From assembly GCF_003385185.1 (NCBI RefSeq), contig NZ_PQHZ01000023.1, forward strand, positions 1 through 64,000: a stretch of 64,000 nt of DNA, in the 5' to 3' direction. Below, in pieces: positions 1-9,900 of the stretch. The translations under genes were made by a program, and so were the position numbers. The notes under the pieces are model-generated. The model was not told the DNA's origin. It ran no database searches and was given only the letters and a program-made list of their open reading frames with translations. Within the stretch, counting starts at the first letter, position 1. Each line of letters begins with the position of its first letter. This DNA comes from Amycolatopsis palatopharyngis (GTDB lineage: Bacteria; Actinomycetota; Actinomycetes; Mycobacteriales; Pseudonocardiaceae).

Positions 1-138
1 CACCGGCACTGTCCACCCAGGACCCTCAACTCGACCCGCCGACTCGCACACCACGAGCAGGAATTCGCCCGATCGGTGGGGCCCGATAGCGGTGCCGAAC
101 CGGGGCCAAATCACGATGCCACGGCCAGTGCGGTCCAT
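1..138 (-). CDS. 5' end of a gene running off the window (doubtful)
   Basis: From an ATG at 138 on the minus strand an open frame runs to the window edge. It begins MDRTGRGIVIWPRFG and contains EFLLVVCES, which reads like real protein. It overlaps the 3' end of the nuclease-like frame (26-499) by more than 100 nt, so either one of the two is not real or this frame continues the nuclease gene after a second frameshift. No family was recognised. Confidence 0.25.
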   Translation of the reverse strand, partial: MDRTGRGIVIWPRFGTAIGPHRSGEFLLVVCESAGRVEGPGWTVPV

Positions 139-499
139 CGACCTCGATCACTACAGCGCGGCCGTTGCCTAGAACGATGAAGTCCGGGGTGCGTACGCCG
201 CCGTCGCGCAGCTTGGCCGCTGGCAGCGGCATCATGGCGATGGCTCGGTGCCGGGAGCACGCCCGTTGAAGTTCGACGAGCAACTCATAGACCACGATCT
301 CGGCTCGACTACCGAACGTTAACCCGTCAGACACCGGGTAGCCGCCATTCGCTCGCTCCCGCCGGGCCTGGTTGCCTGGCAGAGCAACCGGTGGCTGCTC
401 GGCTTGTGCCCGCCAATCAGCGGCCACCTCCGGCAGCGGCGGTACCGTCGGTTCAACGACGACTCCGAACACATCCTGTCGGCCGTGTTGTCGCAGCAC
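26..499 (-). pseudogene. PD-(D/E)XK/DUF559-like nuclease domain, probably frameshifted from the upstream frame
   Basis: The frame carries RTPDFIVLGNGRAVVIEVDG, which resembles the D...E-x-D core of small PD-(D/E)XK-type nucleases, preceded by the helical segment RAEIVVYELLVELQR. There is no convincing independent start at 499. In this frame the codons just upstream would read EQLEPVLRQHGRQDVFG, which joins naturally to DRIW at the end of the good sequence in the overlapping frame 319-765. I infer that the two frames are one gene broken by a 1-nt shift near 510-530. The end after EVDGPH also diverges from what I expect for the family. It is the last gene of the leftward integrase/DUF2637 module. 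Confidence 0.45.
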
Positions 500-765
500 T
501 GGCTCCAGTTGCTCCAGATGCGGTCGACAATCTCGCTGGCGAACTCCGGAACCAACGACGGTGCCACTTCGAACACGGCCTCGTAGGTATCCGACCGCCA
601 GTTGTCGCCGGGCGTCGGGTGGAAGTACCCGCCGTCACGACGCAGAGTCAGCTTGGTCCCCTGCACGAGGCGCTGTGCCAACTCGTCACCAGCCTCACCA
701 AGTAGGTGATGCGTCTGCCCGAGCACCAGGTCGAGTTCCTCAACCGCGTCGTCATCAAGACTCAC
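319..765 (-). CDS. Unrecognised protein, probably the N-terminal part of a broken nuclease gene
   Basis: A GTG start at 765 lies 13 nt beyond the DUF2637 stop, with an AAGG-type ribosome site. The protein begins SLDDDAVEELDLVLGQTHHL, and residues 1 to about 80 look genuine (acidic, helical, then SEIVDRIWSNWSQ). From about residue 88 the sequence becomes low-quality (RRYRRCRRW, HRLLCQATR), as expected after a frameshift. At the same place the minus-strand frame 26-499 becomes convincing. I cannot assign the N-terminal domain to a family. It is co-directional with the integrase, HTH and DUF2637 genes. Confidence 0.45.
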   Translation of the reverse strand: MSLDDDAVEELDLVLGQTHHLLGEAGDELAQRLVQGTKLTLRRDGGYFHPTPGDNWRSDTYEAVFEVAPSLVPEFASEIVDRIWSNWSQCCDNTADRMCSESSLNRRYRRCRRWPLIGGHKPSSHRLLCQATRPGGSERMAATRCLTG

Positions 766-778
766 GCTCTTCAGCCTT

Positions 779-1777
779 TCACTCAGGCACGTCGACCGGA
801 GACAGCAGGTCAGGATTGGCAGCCGCACCCTCAGCGCCGCAGCAGGCGTTGACGCCGCAGCGCACACGTCGGCCGCGTCGCTGTCCGCGGCAGCCGCGAG
901 CCATTTCGGCACCGCCCTGACCTCGTTCAACGCCGCGACCGCTCACGATGTCGTAAACGTGTACGTCAGGCGGCAACAGGCTCCCCCGCTCTGCGTCTTG
1001 CGGAACGCTGCTCAGGCGCTGATCGCCCTCGATCCGCGCCTGAAACTCGGAACGCACGGCCTTGACCAGCCGCCGCGCCTGAGTCGCACCTATGCCCAAC
1101 TGAACACGAAGCGTGTCCGCCGAAATTGGCTTCTGGTGCGCGGCACGATGCGCAGCGTCTGCTTCCCGAGCCAACGACAAGAGCTTCTCCGGCGAACGCT
1201 TCTGCCGCGTCAGGCCGGGCCCATCCCGGTCAGCTACCTCGTCCTCGTTGCTATCGCTGCCAGCCGGGCTGGCTCCAGGTTTCTCCCGCACGAGTACCTC
1301 CGGCTGCTCTTCAGCAACCGCACCGCGTGTGGCCGTCGAAGCACTGCATTCACCGATTGCCTGTAGGAAGCTCGGGCCTACTTCAGCCCAGCCGATCAAG
1401 AGGAGCGGCCCGACGGCGTCGAAGGCTGCTTTTCCGTACTCACCTGCCACTACTGGGTCGGCCACGTTCAACGCCAACGTGACCACGCTCGCGAAGATCA
1501 GGAGTCGACGAGCCGGCCGCAGTACCTCCGCCGACGCGCCAGCGAGTGCCAGATGCCGGGTACCCAGCAGCAGACCAAGGATCGACAGATCGACCGCGGG
1601 TGCGACGAGCGGCGCGACCCAGACTGGGACTCCGAGCCGGAGGGCGAGGTTGAGGACGTTGCCGAAGCCGAAGAGGAAGGTGAGACCGACGACGACGCCC
1701 ATGATCACGGTGACGGCCTTCACGACGGTGGCCGCGTCCGAACCTGATCGAACTGACATAGCTGCGGGCCGGGTCAT
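779..1777 (-). CDS. DUF2637 membrane protein of actinomycete integrative/conjugative elements (SpdA-like)
   Basis: The 332-aa protein has hydrophobic segments at about residues 20-45, 52-72, 85-105 and 120-135, the typical DUF2637 N-terminal membrane half. A basic C-terminal half contains a helix-turn-helix-like stretch ([19 protein letters not shown]). DUF2637 proteins are found on AICE-type plasmids and integrated elements of Streptomyces and relatives, where Spd proteins assist plasmid spread in mycelium; that role is family knowledge. The ATG at 1777 overlaps the stop of the upstream HTH gene (ATGA), so translation is coupled. The last about 60 residues look less constrained. Confidence 0.75.
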   Translation of the reverse strand: MTRPAAMSVRSGSDAATVVKAVTVIMGVVVGLTFLFGFGNVLNLALRLGVPVWVAPLVAPAVDLSILGLLLGTRHLALAGASAEVLRPARRLLIFASVVTLALNVADPVVAGEYGKAAFDAVGPLLLIGWAEVGPSFLQAIGECSASTATRGAVAEEQPEVLVREKPGASPAGSDSNEDEVADRDGPGLTRQKRSPEKLLSLAREADAAHRAAHQKPISADTLRVQLGIGATQARRLVKAVRSEFQARIEGDQRLSSVPQDAERGSLLPPDVHVYDIVSGRGVERGQGGAEMARGCRGQRRGRRVRCGVNACCGAEGAAANPDLLSPVDVPE

Positions 1778-2232
1778 CGAAGATCACCTGCTTCGACGCG
1801 CGGACGTCCATGGCTGTCTCTCGTGGGGATGCCGCGTTCACGCAGCTTGTTCAGCACGGTGGTGTGGTTGACGCCCAGGTGTTCGCCGACTCGTGCCAGG
1901 GACCAGCCGAGGTTGTAGAGGTGGATGGCGTGGTCGACCTGGTCGGGGGAGAGGCCGCGGCGGCGCATGGGCACGCCGTGCCGGTGGAGGATGTTGCTGA
2001 CCGTTCGCCGTTCGATGCCGAACCGGTCACCGAGTTCGTACACTGTCGCGCCGGACTGATAGCCCGCGATCAACTCCACGACTTGATCGGCACCGAGTTG
2101 TCGGGCACGCCGGGGCCGATCGCGCTCGATCGACGGCGGCTCGGGCGTATCGAGGCTGGGAAGCTTCTCACGGAGCTCTTCCAGGGCTCTGACCTGGTCT
2201 TTTATGTTCGAGTAAGGTCCCCTAACCTCCAC
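1774..2232 (-). CDS. Helix-turn-helix protein with two resolvase/Sigma-like HTH units
   Basis: A short DNA-binding protein of about 152 aa. Two HTH units are visible: [19 protein letters not shown] and [19 protein letters not shown]. Each is followed by a repeat-like tail ([11 protein letters not shown] and [12 protein letters not shown]), the arrangement seen in the HTH part of resolvases and in small regulators of mobile elements. I chose the GTG at 2232 ([13 protein letters not shown]) because the extended frame upstream runs antiparallel in composition to the integrase C-terminus and looks non-coding. It overlaps the integrase stop by 11 nt and the DUF2637 start by 4 nt, so the three form one unit. 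Excisionase or regulator function is inferred. Confidence 0.6.
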   Translation of the reverse strand: MEVRGPYSNIKDQVRALEELREKLPSLDTPEPPSIERDRPRRARQLGADQVVELIAGYQSGATVYELGDRFGIERRTVSNILHRHGVPMRRRGLSPDQVDHAIHLYNLGWSLARVGEHLGVNHTTVLNKLRERGIPTRDSHGRPRVEAGDLR

Positions 2233-3631
2233 TTCGTAATGAACCCCTTCGACCGAGCCGTTTCGGCTGGTCGGAGGGGTTTGCTTGTGCCCTGGGGTGA
2301 TCTTCGGTGATCCGGGGGAGTGTCGTGTGCGTGCCCCACGTGGGGCGTTTGTGGGGCAGCAGCCGGTGACATGTGGACTGTGCACGCTGATGCTTTCGCT
2401 GCTGACGTTGAAAATTGCGGTGTTGGTCGGTGGTGTCCCGCGTACCGGCGAAGAGGGGGACAACCGGGGCGAGTGGTCGGTTGTCGGGCGTGGTGGGTTC
2501 CGGTGGTGGGTCGTGGTGGGTGGCGGTGTGCCAGCGGTCTTCGAGTGCGGTGAGGAGTCGGTGTTCGACTTCGGGGGCGACGTGGCTGTAGGTCTCGACG
2601 ATGCGGTTGTCGAGGCGGTGGCCGAGTCGGCGGGCTTGGGCGATTTCGGGGACGTTGTCGGCGATGAGCCAGGTTTTGTGGCTGTGGCGCAGCCCGTGGA
2701 AGGTCAGGCCGCGGCGGATGGGCTGCAGTCCAGGGTGGGTGCCGTCAACGGCAGGTCGGAAGACGCGTCGGATGAAGGTGGAGCGCCATAGCCAGGTGCC
2801 TGACGGGGTGGTGAACACGAACTGGAATGGGTGCTGGTTGAGGTGTTCGCGTAGCAGGTGGGTCAGGAACGGTGGCAGGGTGATGTGGCGGGCGGCGGAG
2901 GGTGTTTTGGGTGGGCCGAGCCAGCGGTGGTGTGCGGACTCGTGCAGCGCTCCGAGGAACGGGTCGATGGTGAGGATGCCGTGGTCGAGGTCGAGTTGGC
3001 TGCGGTGCAGGCCGGTGAGTTCGCCCCAGCGGCAGCCGGTCCAGGCGGCGGTGATGATGAGCAGGTAGGCCACGGGGCCGCCGATCATGGCGGCTTGCTC
3101 AGCGATGTGAACGACCTGTTGCGGTGTGGCCCAGGTGCGTTCGGGTCGGGTGTGGCGGGAGCGTCGTCCGCGGCGGCGGTGTTTGTGGATGGGATTGGCG
3201 GGGATGAGTCGTTGGTCGGCGGCGTCGGTGAGGATCATCGACAGCAGGTTGAGCAGGCCTGCGATGGTGGTGGGGGCGTAGCGCTGGGTGAGGGATTTGG
3301 TCCAGAGGGTGACATCGAGGGTGCTGATGGCGCCGAGCGGTGTTGTGCCGAAGTGGGGCAGGATGTGGCAGCGTAGTTTGCTGCGGTAGCTCTCGATCGT
3401 GCGTTCGTCCAGGTCGAGGGCGGGCAGCCAGCGCTGGACCCAGTCGGCGAGGGTCGTCCGGGCGGCGGCGGGGTCGATCCAGGCACCACGCCGTCGATCG
3501 GTGGCCATGTCGGAGAGGTAGGCGTGGGCGTCCTCGGCGCTGCGGAATCCGCCCACTGAACTCGTGCCGCCCGCAGCCTGCCGGTAGCGAACCCGCCACG
3601 AATGTTGTCCTGATCGCTCGACCCACGCCAT
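2222..3631 (-). CDS. int: Tyrosine recombinase (phage-type integrase)
   Basis: The 469-aa integrase has an N-terminal SAM-like core-binding domain (about 60-145) and a C-terminal catalytic domain. Catalytic residues seen: R201 in [12 protein letters not shown]312 and R315 in [12 protein letters not shown]338 in RRLGHRLDN, and the tyrosine nucleophile Y348 in [11 protein letters not shown]. The ATG at 3631 is chosen because GGAGG lies 6 nt upstream and because [17 protein letters not shown] aligns with the start of the related integrase at 21679. A 110-codon upstream extension is rejected. The tail after about residue 390 is Pro/His/Arg-rich and runs through a strong inverted repeat. The neighbouring DUF2637 and HTH genes indicate an actinomycete integrative element. 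Confidence 0.9.
   Translation of the reverse strand: MAWVERSGQHSWRVRYRQAAGGTSSVGGFRSAEDAHAYLSDMATDRRRGAWIDPAAARTTLADWVQRWLPALDLDERTIESYRSKLRCHILPHFGTTPLGAISTLDVTLWTKSLTQRYAPTTIAGLLNLLSMILTDAADQRLIPANPIHKHRRRGRRSRHTRPERTWATPQQVVHIAEQAAMIGGPVAYLLIITAAWTGCRWGELTGLHRSQLDLDHGILTIDPFLGALHESAHHRWLGPPKTPSAARHITLPPFLTHLLREHLNQHPFQFVFTTPSGTWLWRSTFIRRVFRPAVDGTHPGLQPIRRGLTFHGLRHSHKTWLIADNVPEIAQARRLGHRLDNRIVETYSHVAPEVEHRLLTALEDRWHTATHHDPPPEPTTPDNRPLAPVVPLFAGTRDTTDQHRNFQRQQRKHQRAQSTCHRLLPHKRPTWGTHTTLPRITEDHPRAQANPSDQPKRLGRRGSLRSGG
2242..2282. terminator. Strong inverted repeat inside the integrase/HTH overlap
   Basis: Arms AACCCCTTCGACC (2242-2254) and GGTCGGAGGGGTT (2270-2282) pair with one G-T wobble. 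They enclose an inner stem AGCCG/CGGCT around a TTT loop. It lies within the last codons of the integrase and just upstream of the HTH start on the minus strand. It could attenuate transcription or translation into the HTH/DUF2637 genes, or be part of an attachment site; the function is unproven. Confidence 0.5.
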
Positions 3632-4067
3632 GACGACCTCCAAACCACGCGGATGCTGACTGAGTCCGTGATGCGCCTTGGCTCGGTCGATGTCAACTCC
3701 CAAGAGGGCGGTACGGGGCAAGCGCGAACTGCCGTTCATTTGAAACGAGGTCGGGCCGATGACTGTGTGCATTCGTGTGTCGAATTCACGTTCGTTGTCG
3801 GGAACTCTGCTCCAGTGCGGTGAAATCACCCGTGCCGGGGTCACCATGAGCTGCAAATTGTTGAGACAGCGTTCGGCTGTTGCGGTGATTCTTTCTGCAA
3901 CTGCCGTAAATTGGCCGACATCATGGGGAGAGTATGATTGCCTCGTCGGGTGGAGTGCCACTTAACTGGGGAGCGAAGTTGTGGATCTGCGAGTGAATCT
4001 GGACCGGACTACCCGGCGCATGTTCCCGACTTGTGCTCCGACGACGGTCTGATCGGTCCTTCCGGGT
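3632..4067. other. Intergenic region upstream of the integrase
   Basis: No protein frame in this stretch looks coding. It must hold the leftward integrase promoter. The plus strand contains AT-richer DNA around 3880-3960, and the sequence rightward of about 4000 merges into a decayed sigma-factor frame. Confidence 0.4.
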
Positions 4068-4292
4068 GTGCCGCAGGCCGTCGCGGACTGCCGCGCGGCT
4101 ATCTCCGTCGACTCCACGCTCTGGGAGGCGGTTGGTCGGCTGTCCACGCGCGGCGTCGTCTGCGTCCGGCATGTATTCGATCTGGAGGTGCGTGAGATCG
4201 CCCGCTTGTTGGATCACGAGGAAAGTACCCTGCGTAGGTGCCTCGGGTGGGCCCACACCCAGCTGCACTGGCCGGTCCGCGGACGCGGGTGA
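4068..4292 (+). pseudogene. ECF sigma-factor region 4 remnant
   Basis: This 74-codon frame contains CVRHVFDLEVREIARLLDHE followed by ESTLRRCLGWAHTQLH. It matches the pattern of ECF sigma region 4.2 (RHVFDL..EIA..L..s...R..L.RA...L). Region 2 and the linker are missing, and the upstream frame has no sigma-like sequence, so it appears to be a 5'-truncated relic rather than a working factor. It ends 6 nt before the next rightward gene. Confidence 0.5.
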
Positions 4293-4298
4293 ACCGCG

Positions 4299-4607
4299 AT
4301 GAACATTCACGAGCTGTTCCTCGGCGCACGTGAGCCCGATCCCTATTTGTCGGGTGGTGACATCGTTGCCCGCCGCTGGATGAACTTGGTGTCGGCCGAA
4401 GGTCGGCGGCATACCGCCAACGCCAGTGCACCCGAAGCCGCGGCCAACTTAGCAGTCGCGGTGGAGGAAGGAATGGACGATGCCGTCATTCGCCTGTCCG
4501 GTACGTCTACCTGGTTGAAGCGCTACGCCGAAGCGCTGAAGTGGTGCCAGCTCGCGGAAGCGGAGGGCCTCGCTGAGGCCTTCGACCCGGCGGTGCGGTG
4601 CTGTTGA
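4299..4607 (+). CDS. Unrecognised 102-aa protein with a weak Sel1/TPR-like tail, upstream of jetA
   Basis: ATG at 4299 is preceded by GGTGAACCGCG. The protein begins MNIHELFLGAREPDPYLSGG. The end (YAEALKWCQLAEAEGLAEAF) resembles a Sel1-type repeat helix pair, but it is a single copy and the resemblance is weak. The stop TGA at 4605-4607 overlaps the GTG chosen for jetA (4598), so it may be co-translated with the Wadjet operon. It could be a truncated gene left from the same event that cut the sigma factor. No function is assigned. Confidence 0.45.
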   Translation: MNIHELFLGAREPDPYLSGGDIVARRWMNLVSAEGRRHTANASAPEAAANLAVAVEEGMDDAVIRLSGTSTWLKRYAEALKWCQLAEAEGLAEAFDPAVRCC

Positions 4608-6172
4608 ATCGCCCCACTCCTACCCGAGCGGGCAGCCGCCCGGTGGCACGACCGCAATCTGCCGAGCCTGCGCAGGCCACTGAACGTGGCCTTAGTTCCG
4701 GGGTCAGCGCGGATCTGGGGCTGACTCGCCGGCTCAAGGCGCTCGCCTGCACAGCTCCGCTACACGAGCTGGACTATCACAAGGCCAAGCTCGACTGGGT
4801 CGACGCCACCAAGTACCACATGGCCGAGATCGCGATGCACACCATCGACCAGGTCACGATCGCGATGGACTTCGACACCGGCGCGGCGCACGAAGCCGTT
4901 CAAGAACGGGTCATGCCGTTCGTAGCCGCTCAGTCACCAGATCGCACTCCCGATGAGCACCGGCGAGTGGCCCGGTGGGTGCTGGAAAAGCTGATTAACG
5001 TCGGCACCGTCGACCGGGTGTTCCGGCACGACTACGGGGAAATTGACGTTGACGGCCGCTACCAGCGGCGCGTATTCGACTTCAAACTGATACGCGAGGT
5101 GCCGGGCGCGGCGGGCGAGATCTACTTACGGGCCACTGACGAGGCGATCAACGTGCTGGTCGGGGCGCTCGACACCGACGTCAGGTCGGCCCAGGTGGCC
5201 GCCGAGGTGAAGCTCGAGAGTCTGATCAACCGTGGGCAGCTCGCCGACGCGCGAGTGGCCGCCGAGCAGGCGCAGTACCGCACTGTTCAGTACGGCGAGT
5301 TGCTGCGGCAAAAGCTCGAAGCCACTCGGCGCGACGTGCGCGTGGTGGACTGGGAAACCGAGCTTCCGGAGATGCTCGACGAGGCGCTTGAGCACATCGA
5401 GCAGCGGTTCAAGGTCGAGCACGCGATCCTGCGCAACATCACCAGCGCGCGCGACGAGTCCGACGATCCTGGTCACAAGCGCCGGGCCGCCGAGCTGGTG
5501 GAGATCGTCGCGGACTGCATCCGCAGGCACACCCAGCTTCAGAGCCGGCTCCAGACCGCCCGGACGATGTTTCGCGCGGAGCAGGACCGTCAGCAGTTCT
5601 CCGGACCGCCCCAGCGAGCGGCACTGGATTTGCACGAACAGCTGCTCGAGCCTGTCTTGGGTATGTCCATAGCCGAAGCCGTCAATCCGCTGGAACAGTT
5701 CTTCAGCGCTGCTTCGGGCGTGGACAGCCCAGACGCGCTCTCCCTACCTTCTCTTGTGTCCATACTGCTGCGGCCGGTCGCCGATCGCGACCGCACGGCC
5801 GGGCCGGTGGTCGAACCCGTGCTTGACGAAGCTCCGGACGACATGAGGTTCACCGACGAGCACCGGGAGCTGACTGACGCACTGCTCGACTTGCCCGGGC
5901 AGGTCCGCACACTCAGCTCTGTCCTGCGCGAAGTTGCGGAATTCGACGACGATCTCCCGGTACTCGTGGCCCTGCGCGCTGTCCATGGTTACAGCCCGGC
6001 ACTCGGTGCCGTGGTCCGACACAGACGGGACAGAGTGCTGATCGCGGTGCCCACGGACCAGCCGATCGAGCCGTCAGGCGCCGACGTCACCGGCGACGAC
6101 CTGCTGCTCACCACCGCCGACGTCGCCGTGCCCGACGACGTCCCCGACCGCGACGACGTGGAGGCCTCGTGA
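4598..6172 (+). CDS. jetA: Wadjet JetA, kleisin-like subunit (type II-like system)
   Basis: First gene of a four-gene operon whose later members are an SMC-like ATPase and a Toprim-type nuclease, the layout of Wadjet/MukBEF-like defence condensins. JetA is the kleisin (MukF-like) bridge between the ATPase heads. The 524-aa protein is soluble. It has winged-helix-like N-terminal sequence (about 50-190), long helical stretches at about 215-350 (AAEQAQYRTVQYGELLRQKL) and an acidic tail. It lacks the N-terminal motif seen in the DUF3375 JetA at 21829, so it belongs to another type. The start is uncertain: GTG 4598 overlaps the preceding gene, and a downstream start near residue 50 is possible. 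It overlaps jetB by 4 nt. Confidence 0.75.
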   Translation: MLLNRPTPTRAGSRPVARPQSAEPAQATERGLSSGVSADLGLTRRLKALACTAPLHELDYHKAKLDWVDATKYHMAEIAMHTIDQVTIAMDFDTGAAHEAVQERVMPFVAAQSPDRTPDEHRRVARWVLEKLINVGTVDRVFRHDYGEIDVDGRYQRRVFDFKLIREVPGAAGEIYLRATDEAINVLVGALDTDVRSAQVAAEVKLESLINRGQLADARVAAEQAQYRTVQYGELLRQKLEATRRDVRVVDWETELPEMLDEALEHIEQRFKVEHAILRNITSARDESDDPGHKRRAAELVEIVADCIRRHTQLQSRLQTARTMFRAEQDRQQFSGPPQRAALDLHEQLLEPVLGMSIAEAVNPLEQFFSAASGVDSPDALSLPSLVSILLRPVADRDRTAGPVVEPVLDEAPDDMRFTDEHRELTDALLDLPGQVRTLSSVLREVAEFDDDLPVLVALRAVHGYSPALGAVVRHRRDRVLIAVPTDQPIEPSGADVTGDDLLLTTADVAVPDDVPDRDDVEAS

Positions 6173-6963
6173 TGCTTCCCAGACCGATAGACCAAGAGCA
6201 GCCAGCCCGGCTGATTGCACTGGGCCTGCGCCGCAAGCACGTGCCCGCCCGGGACGTGGCGTACCGCGAACTCGTCCGCCGCTACTGTCAGGACGACGTG
6301 TTCGCCGCAGCCGTTGACTCCACCGCGGCGGGGCTGGGCCTGGTCGTGCTCGACGTGACGGAGGTCAGCGGCATCGTGCTCGCGGCCCAGCCTGGCTCGG
6401 CCTTCGAAATGAAGATGGACGACTACGCCCGGCAAGCGAAACTGCGGGACCGACGGGACACTGAGAAGATCCTGCACGGGATCGCCCACCTCGCCGTCGC
6501 AGCGCTGTGCTTCCCCCGGGCGGACGACCTGGCCAACAACCAGTACGTCGGCCGCGTCAAGGTCGAGGACGTCGACCTGGTCGTGCGGGAGACTTGCCGG
6601 GTGCTGGACGACCGGGCGAGCCGGGACGCCGCCAACAACGATCCATTCTCTAACGAGCCCGAGCTGGAACGCGCCTGGCGCGCCTACTTGCGACGTCCGG
6701 AGGTGGCGGCCACGAAGGACAGCAGGCTCAACAGCGACACAACACGCGGCATGGTCAGCCGGGCCCTCAGATGGCTCGCCGACCGCGGGCTCCTGCAAGC
6801 GGTTGGCGAAGAGGCCGACGAGGTCTTCCGGACCACCAACCGCTACCAGATCCACGTCCGTGAGCTCGCGTCACAGGCCGCGTTCAACGAGTTGCTCGCC
6901 TTCGGGGTCGTCCCGCCGCTGGCGGCAGGCGGGGGCGCCCTGCCGAACTCCGAGACGAACTGA
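6169..6963 (+). CDS. jetB: Wadjet JetB, MukE-like winged-helix subunit (type II-like system)
   Basis: The 264-aa soluble protein is placed between JetA and the SMC-like JetC, the position of the MukE-like KITE/winged-helix partner of the kleisin. Visible features are a helical N-terminus (RKHVPARDVAYRELVRRY) and a C-terminal winged-helix-like segment (TRGMVSRALRWLADRGLLQ, then a wing FRTTNRYQIHVREL). GTG 6169 and ATG 6172 are both possible starts; GTG overlaps the jetA stop. It ends 15 nt before jetC. Assignment rests mainly on gene order and length; there is no catalytic motif to see, as expected for this subunit. Confidence 0.72.
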   Translation: MMLPRPIDQEQPARLIALGLRRKHVPARDVAYRELVRRYCQDDVFAAAVDSTAAGLGLVVLDVTEVSGIVLAAQPGSAFEMKMDDYARQAKLRDRRDTEKILHGIAHLAVAALCFPRADDLANNQYVGRVKVEDVDLVVRETCRVLDDRASRDAANNDPFSNEPELERAWRAYLRRPEVAATKDSRLNSDTTRGMVSRALRWLADRGLLQAVGEEADEVFRTTNRYQIHVRELASQAAFNELLAFGVVPPLAAGGGALPNSETN

Positions 6964-6978
6964 ACCGGGGAACGTCCT

Positions 6979-9900
6979 ATGTATGAGTTGTCTAAGGTCA
7001 GGCTGTATTCCGTCGGCCCCGCTGGCGCCCGGTACGAGAACGTGCTTCTTGACCTGTCCGGTGTCGGAGCGGCGGTCCGCGACCAGCAGTTGGTGCTCGG
7101 GGACCAGGAGATCCGGCGCCCGTCTCCGGCCTCGATCCTCTTCCTGGAGAACGGCGGCGGGAAGTCGGTGCTGATGAAGCTGATCTTCTCGGTGGTGCTC
7201 CCGGGCCGCCGTGAAGTGGTTGGCACTTCCAACACAAAGGTGCTGGAGAAGTTCGTCGGCCGGGTCGACGTCGCCCACGTCGTTCTAGAGTGGACGCACA
7301 CTCGGACAGGCCGTCTGCTGATCACCGGCAAGGTGTCGCAGTGGCGCGACCGCAGTCCCCAGCAGGGCGAGGAGAAGCTCGTCGATCTTTGGTACAGCCT
7401 GCGCCCGGGGACCGCCGTCGACGTGGCTTCGCTGCCTTTCGCCGAGGACGGCCAAAACCTCACGGCCGCCGACTTCCGCGCCCGGCTGGACGACCTCTAC
7501 CGCACGGACCCTGCCCTCGAGCTGCAGTGGGCCGGCAAGCATCGCGACTGGTCCGCCCAGCTGGACGAGCTGGGCCTGGACCCCGAGCTGTTCCGCTACC
7601 AGCGGGTCATGAACACGGGCGAAGGCGAAGCGGCCGACGCCTTCACGTTCACCACTGACGAGAACTTCGTCGACTTCCTCCTCAAGGCGGTCCTCCCGGC
7701 CGGTGATTCGGAGGATCTCGCCGACTCCATCGCCGGACACGCCGAAAAACTCGCAACCCGCCAGGACCTCGAACTGGAGCACAGGTTCGTCGAAGAACTA
7801 CTCGAGCTGCTCGGTCCGCTGGCCGAACAACGGACCGCCGCCGAAGAAGCCCGCAACGCGGCCGATACGGCCGCGGGTGACCTTCATGGCTTTGTCTCCC
7901 GGCTTGGCGCGCGAGTCGCCCACGAAAACGCCTTGCTCGAAACACGCGTTCAGCACATCGGCGAGCTGAACGGCGTGGTTTCGCAGACTTCGGCTTACCT
8001 TGACCAAGTGCGCAAGATCGGTGCCGCCCTTGCTCATCGCACCGCGGACCTGCGGCTCGCCGCAGCTCTTTCAACCGAAGAAGCCGCCAAGGACGCCGAA
8101 GACGAAGCGCAGCGGGTCCTGCAAGGCTGGGACGCGACGCGCAAGCTGCAGAAGCACGAGGCGGCCGCTGAATCGGCGGCCGCCTTGCGAAGACTCGTGA
8201 GTGTGCGACAAGACGCCGCTCGTGTTGCCCTTGAGACGCGAGACGCGAAGTCCCGCGATTTGGCCCGTTCTCTCTTGTCTACTGTGGACGAGGCGACGGC
8301 AGAGGCCGGGGAACTGGATACCGCCGTCGGGAAACTGAAGAACTCGGTCGAGGCTACGACCCCCGAATGGAGGTCGGCCGTGGACAGTGCCGCCCAGGCC
8401 ACGGCGCGCGCGGCCCAGCTCGACGAACGTGCCGCTGTCGTCGACGCCGAAATCGACACTGCCGTGCGAGGCGGTCTGACCTCTTCGGCAGCCGCGCTAG
8501 CCGACGACGCCCAGACGCTGACCGGCCGAGCCCGGTCCGACGCGAGTGCCATCGAGGAGAGCGAGGAGAAGCTGGCCGAGCTCGACGCGCAAGTCGAGGA
8601 GGCCCGGGACGATCTTCTGAGATCCCAGAAGGATCTCATCGCGGCGAAGGGAAAGGTGGAGGAAGCGCGGACCGCGGTACGGCGGGCCGACGCCGCCGCG
8701 ACGGCGCTCAGCCGGGAACCGCGGCTGGGCGAGCTCCTCGACACCGGCGACGTGATGCTGGAATACGACGCCGAGACACTCCTCGACCAGCTGGCGAAGG
8801 CCCAGGCCGACGTCGACCGCCGACGGATCGGGCTGAAGGTCGCCGACGCCGCCGACGAACCCGCGCGTGTCGTCTGGGACGACGACCCTGAAGCCCTGCT
8901 ACCGCCCCATCACGAAGTCGACCGGGCCCGGCAGCTGCTGGAGGAGGCTGGCATCACCAGTGTGGCTGGCTGGACCTACCTGGCTGAGCGCTCCGACGAG
9001 TCGAGCCGCGCCGAATTGGTGCGCCGCCTGCCTCACCTGGCGGGCGGTGTCCTGATCAACAAACCTGACCTGCTGGAGCGCGCCAGGGAGGTCCTCGCGG
9101 AGAACGGCTACCACCCGACCGGCACTGTGGTCGTCGCTACCACCCAGTCATTCGATGTGGTGGTCGAGACGAAGTTCGATCTCTCGTTCCGCTCGGACAC
9201 CGGTTTCGTCGCAGCACCCAACCCGGCGCTGTTCGACCACGAAGCGGCCGACGCGGAGCGGGTGCGGATCGCTGGAGAACACGCCGAACGGAAGAGCCGG
9301 CTGGCCGAGCTGGACGCGGTATACGCCGCCGACCGGGCCCTCTCGGCGAGGCTGACCGCTTGGCGTGTCGAGTACCCGCCCGGTGCCCTGGGCGAGCTCG
9401 CCGATGTGGTCGCGTCGGCCGAAGTCTTGGTCGAACAGGCCCGCCAGACTGTTGCGCGCCACGAGGAGGCGCTCAAGCTCGCCATCAAGACCCGCGATGA
9501 GCTGAAAGAACAGCTCGGCGGCATGCGCCGGGCACTCGAGAAGCTCATCGAGCGGTCCCGCAAGCTCACCGAGCTACTCGGCCGGAGTCGTGAGGCGGAA
9601 GGCTGGCGACTGGATGCCGGACGCGCTCGCGATGCCGCCGAAACCCAAGACACAAGGGCGGCAACGCTTTACGGGATCCTCGACAAGCTGCGCGAAGACA
9701 TCCAAGCGAACCGCCTTCTGGCCGCAGACCGGCGTGCCGTCGCGGTCCGGGCGCAGGACGAGATCGACGAGCTGCCCGGCGGCAGCACCGCCGACCGCGC
9801 CGACCCGGTTCCCGAGCACCCCGTCGCCGTGCTGCGCGCGTTCCTCGCCGACGCTCAGCGCGTCTACGACAAGGCTCAGGTCGGAGACGACCAGCTCAAG

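Noticed and set aside
2222..3961. Long version of the first integrase starting at 3961
   Set aside because: The extra 110 residues have no counterpart in the related integrase, and a strong ribosome site precedes ATG 3631.
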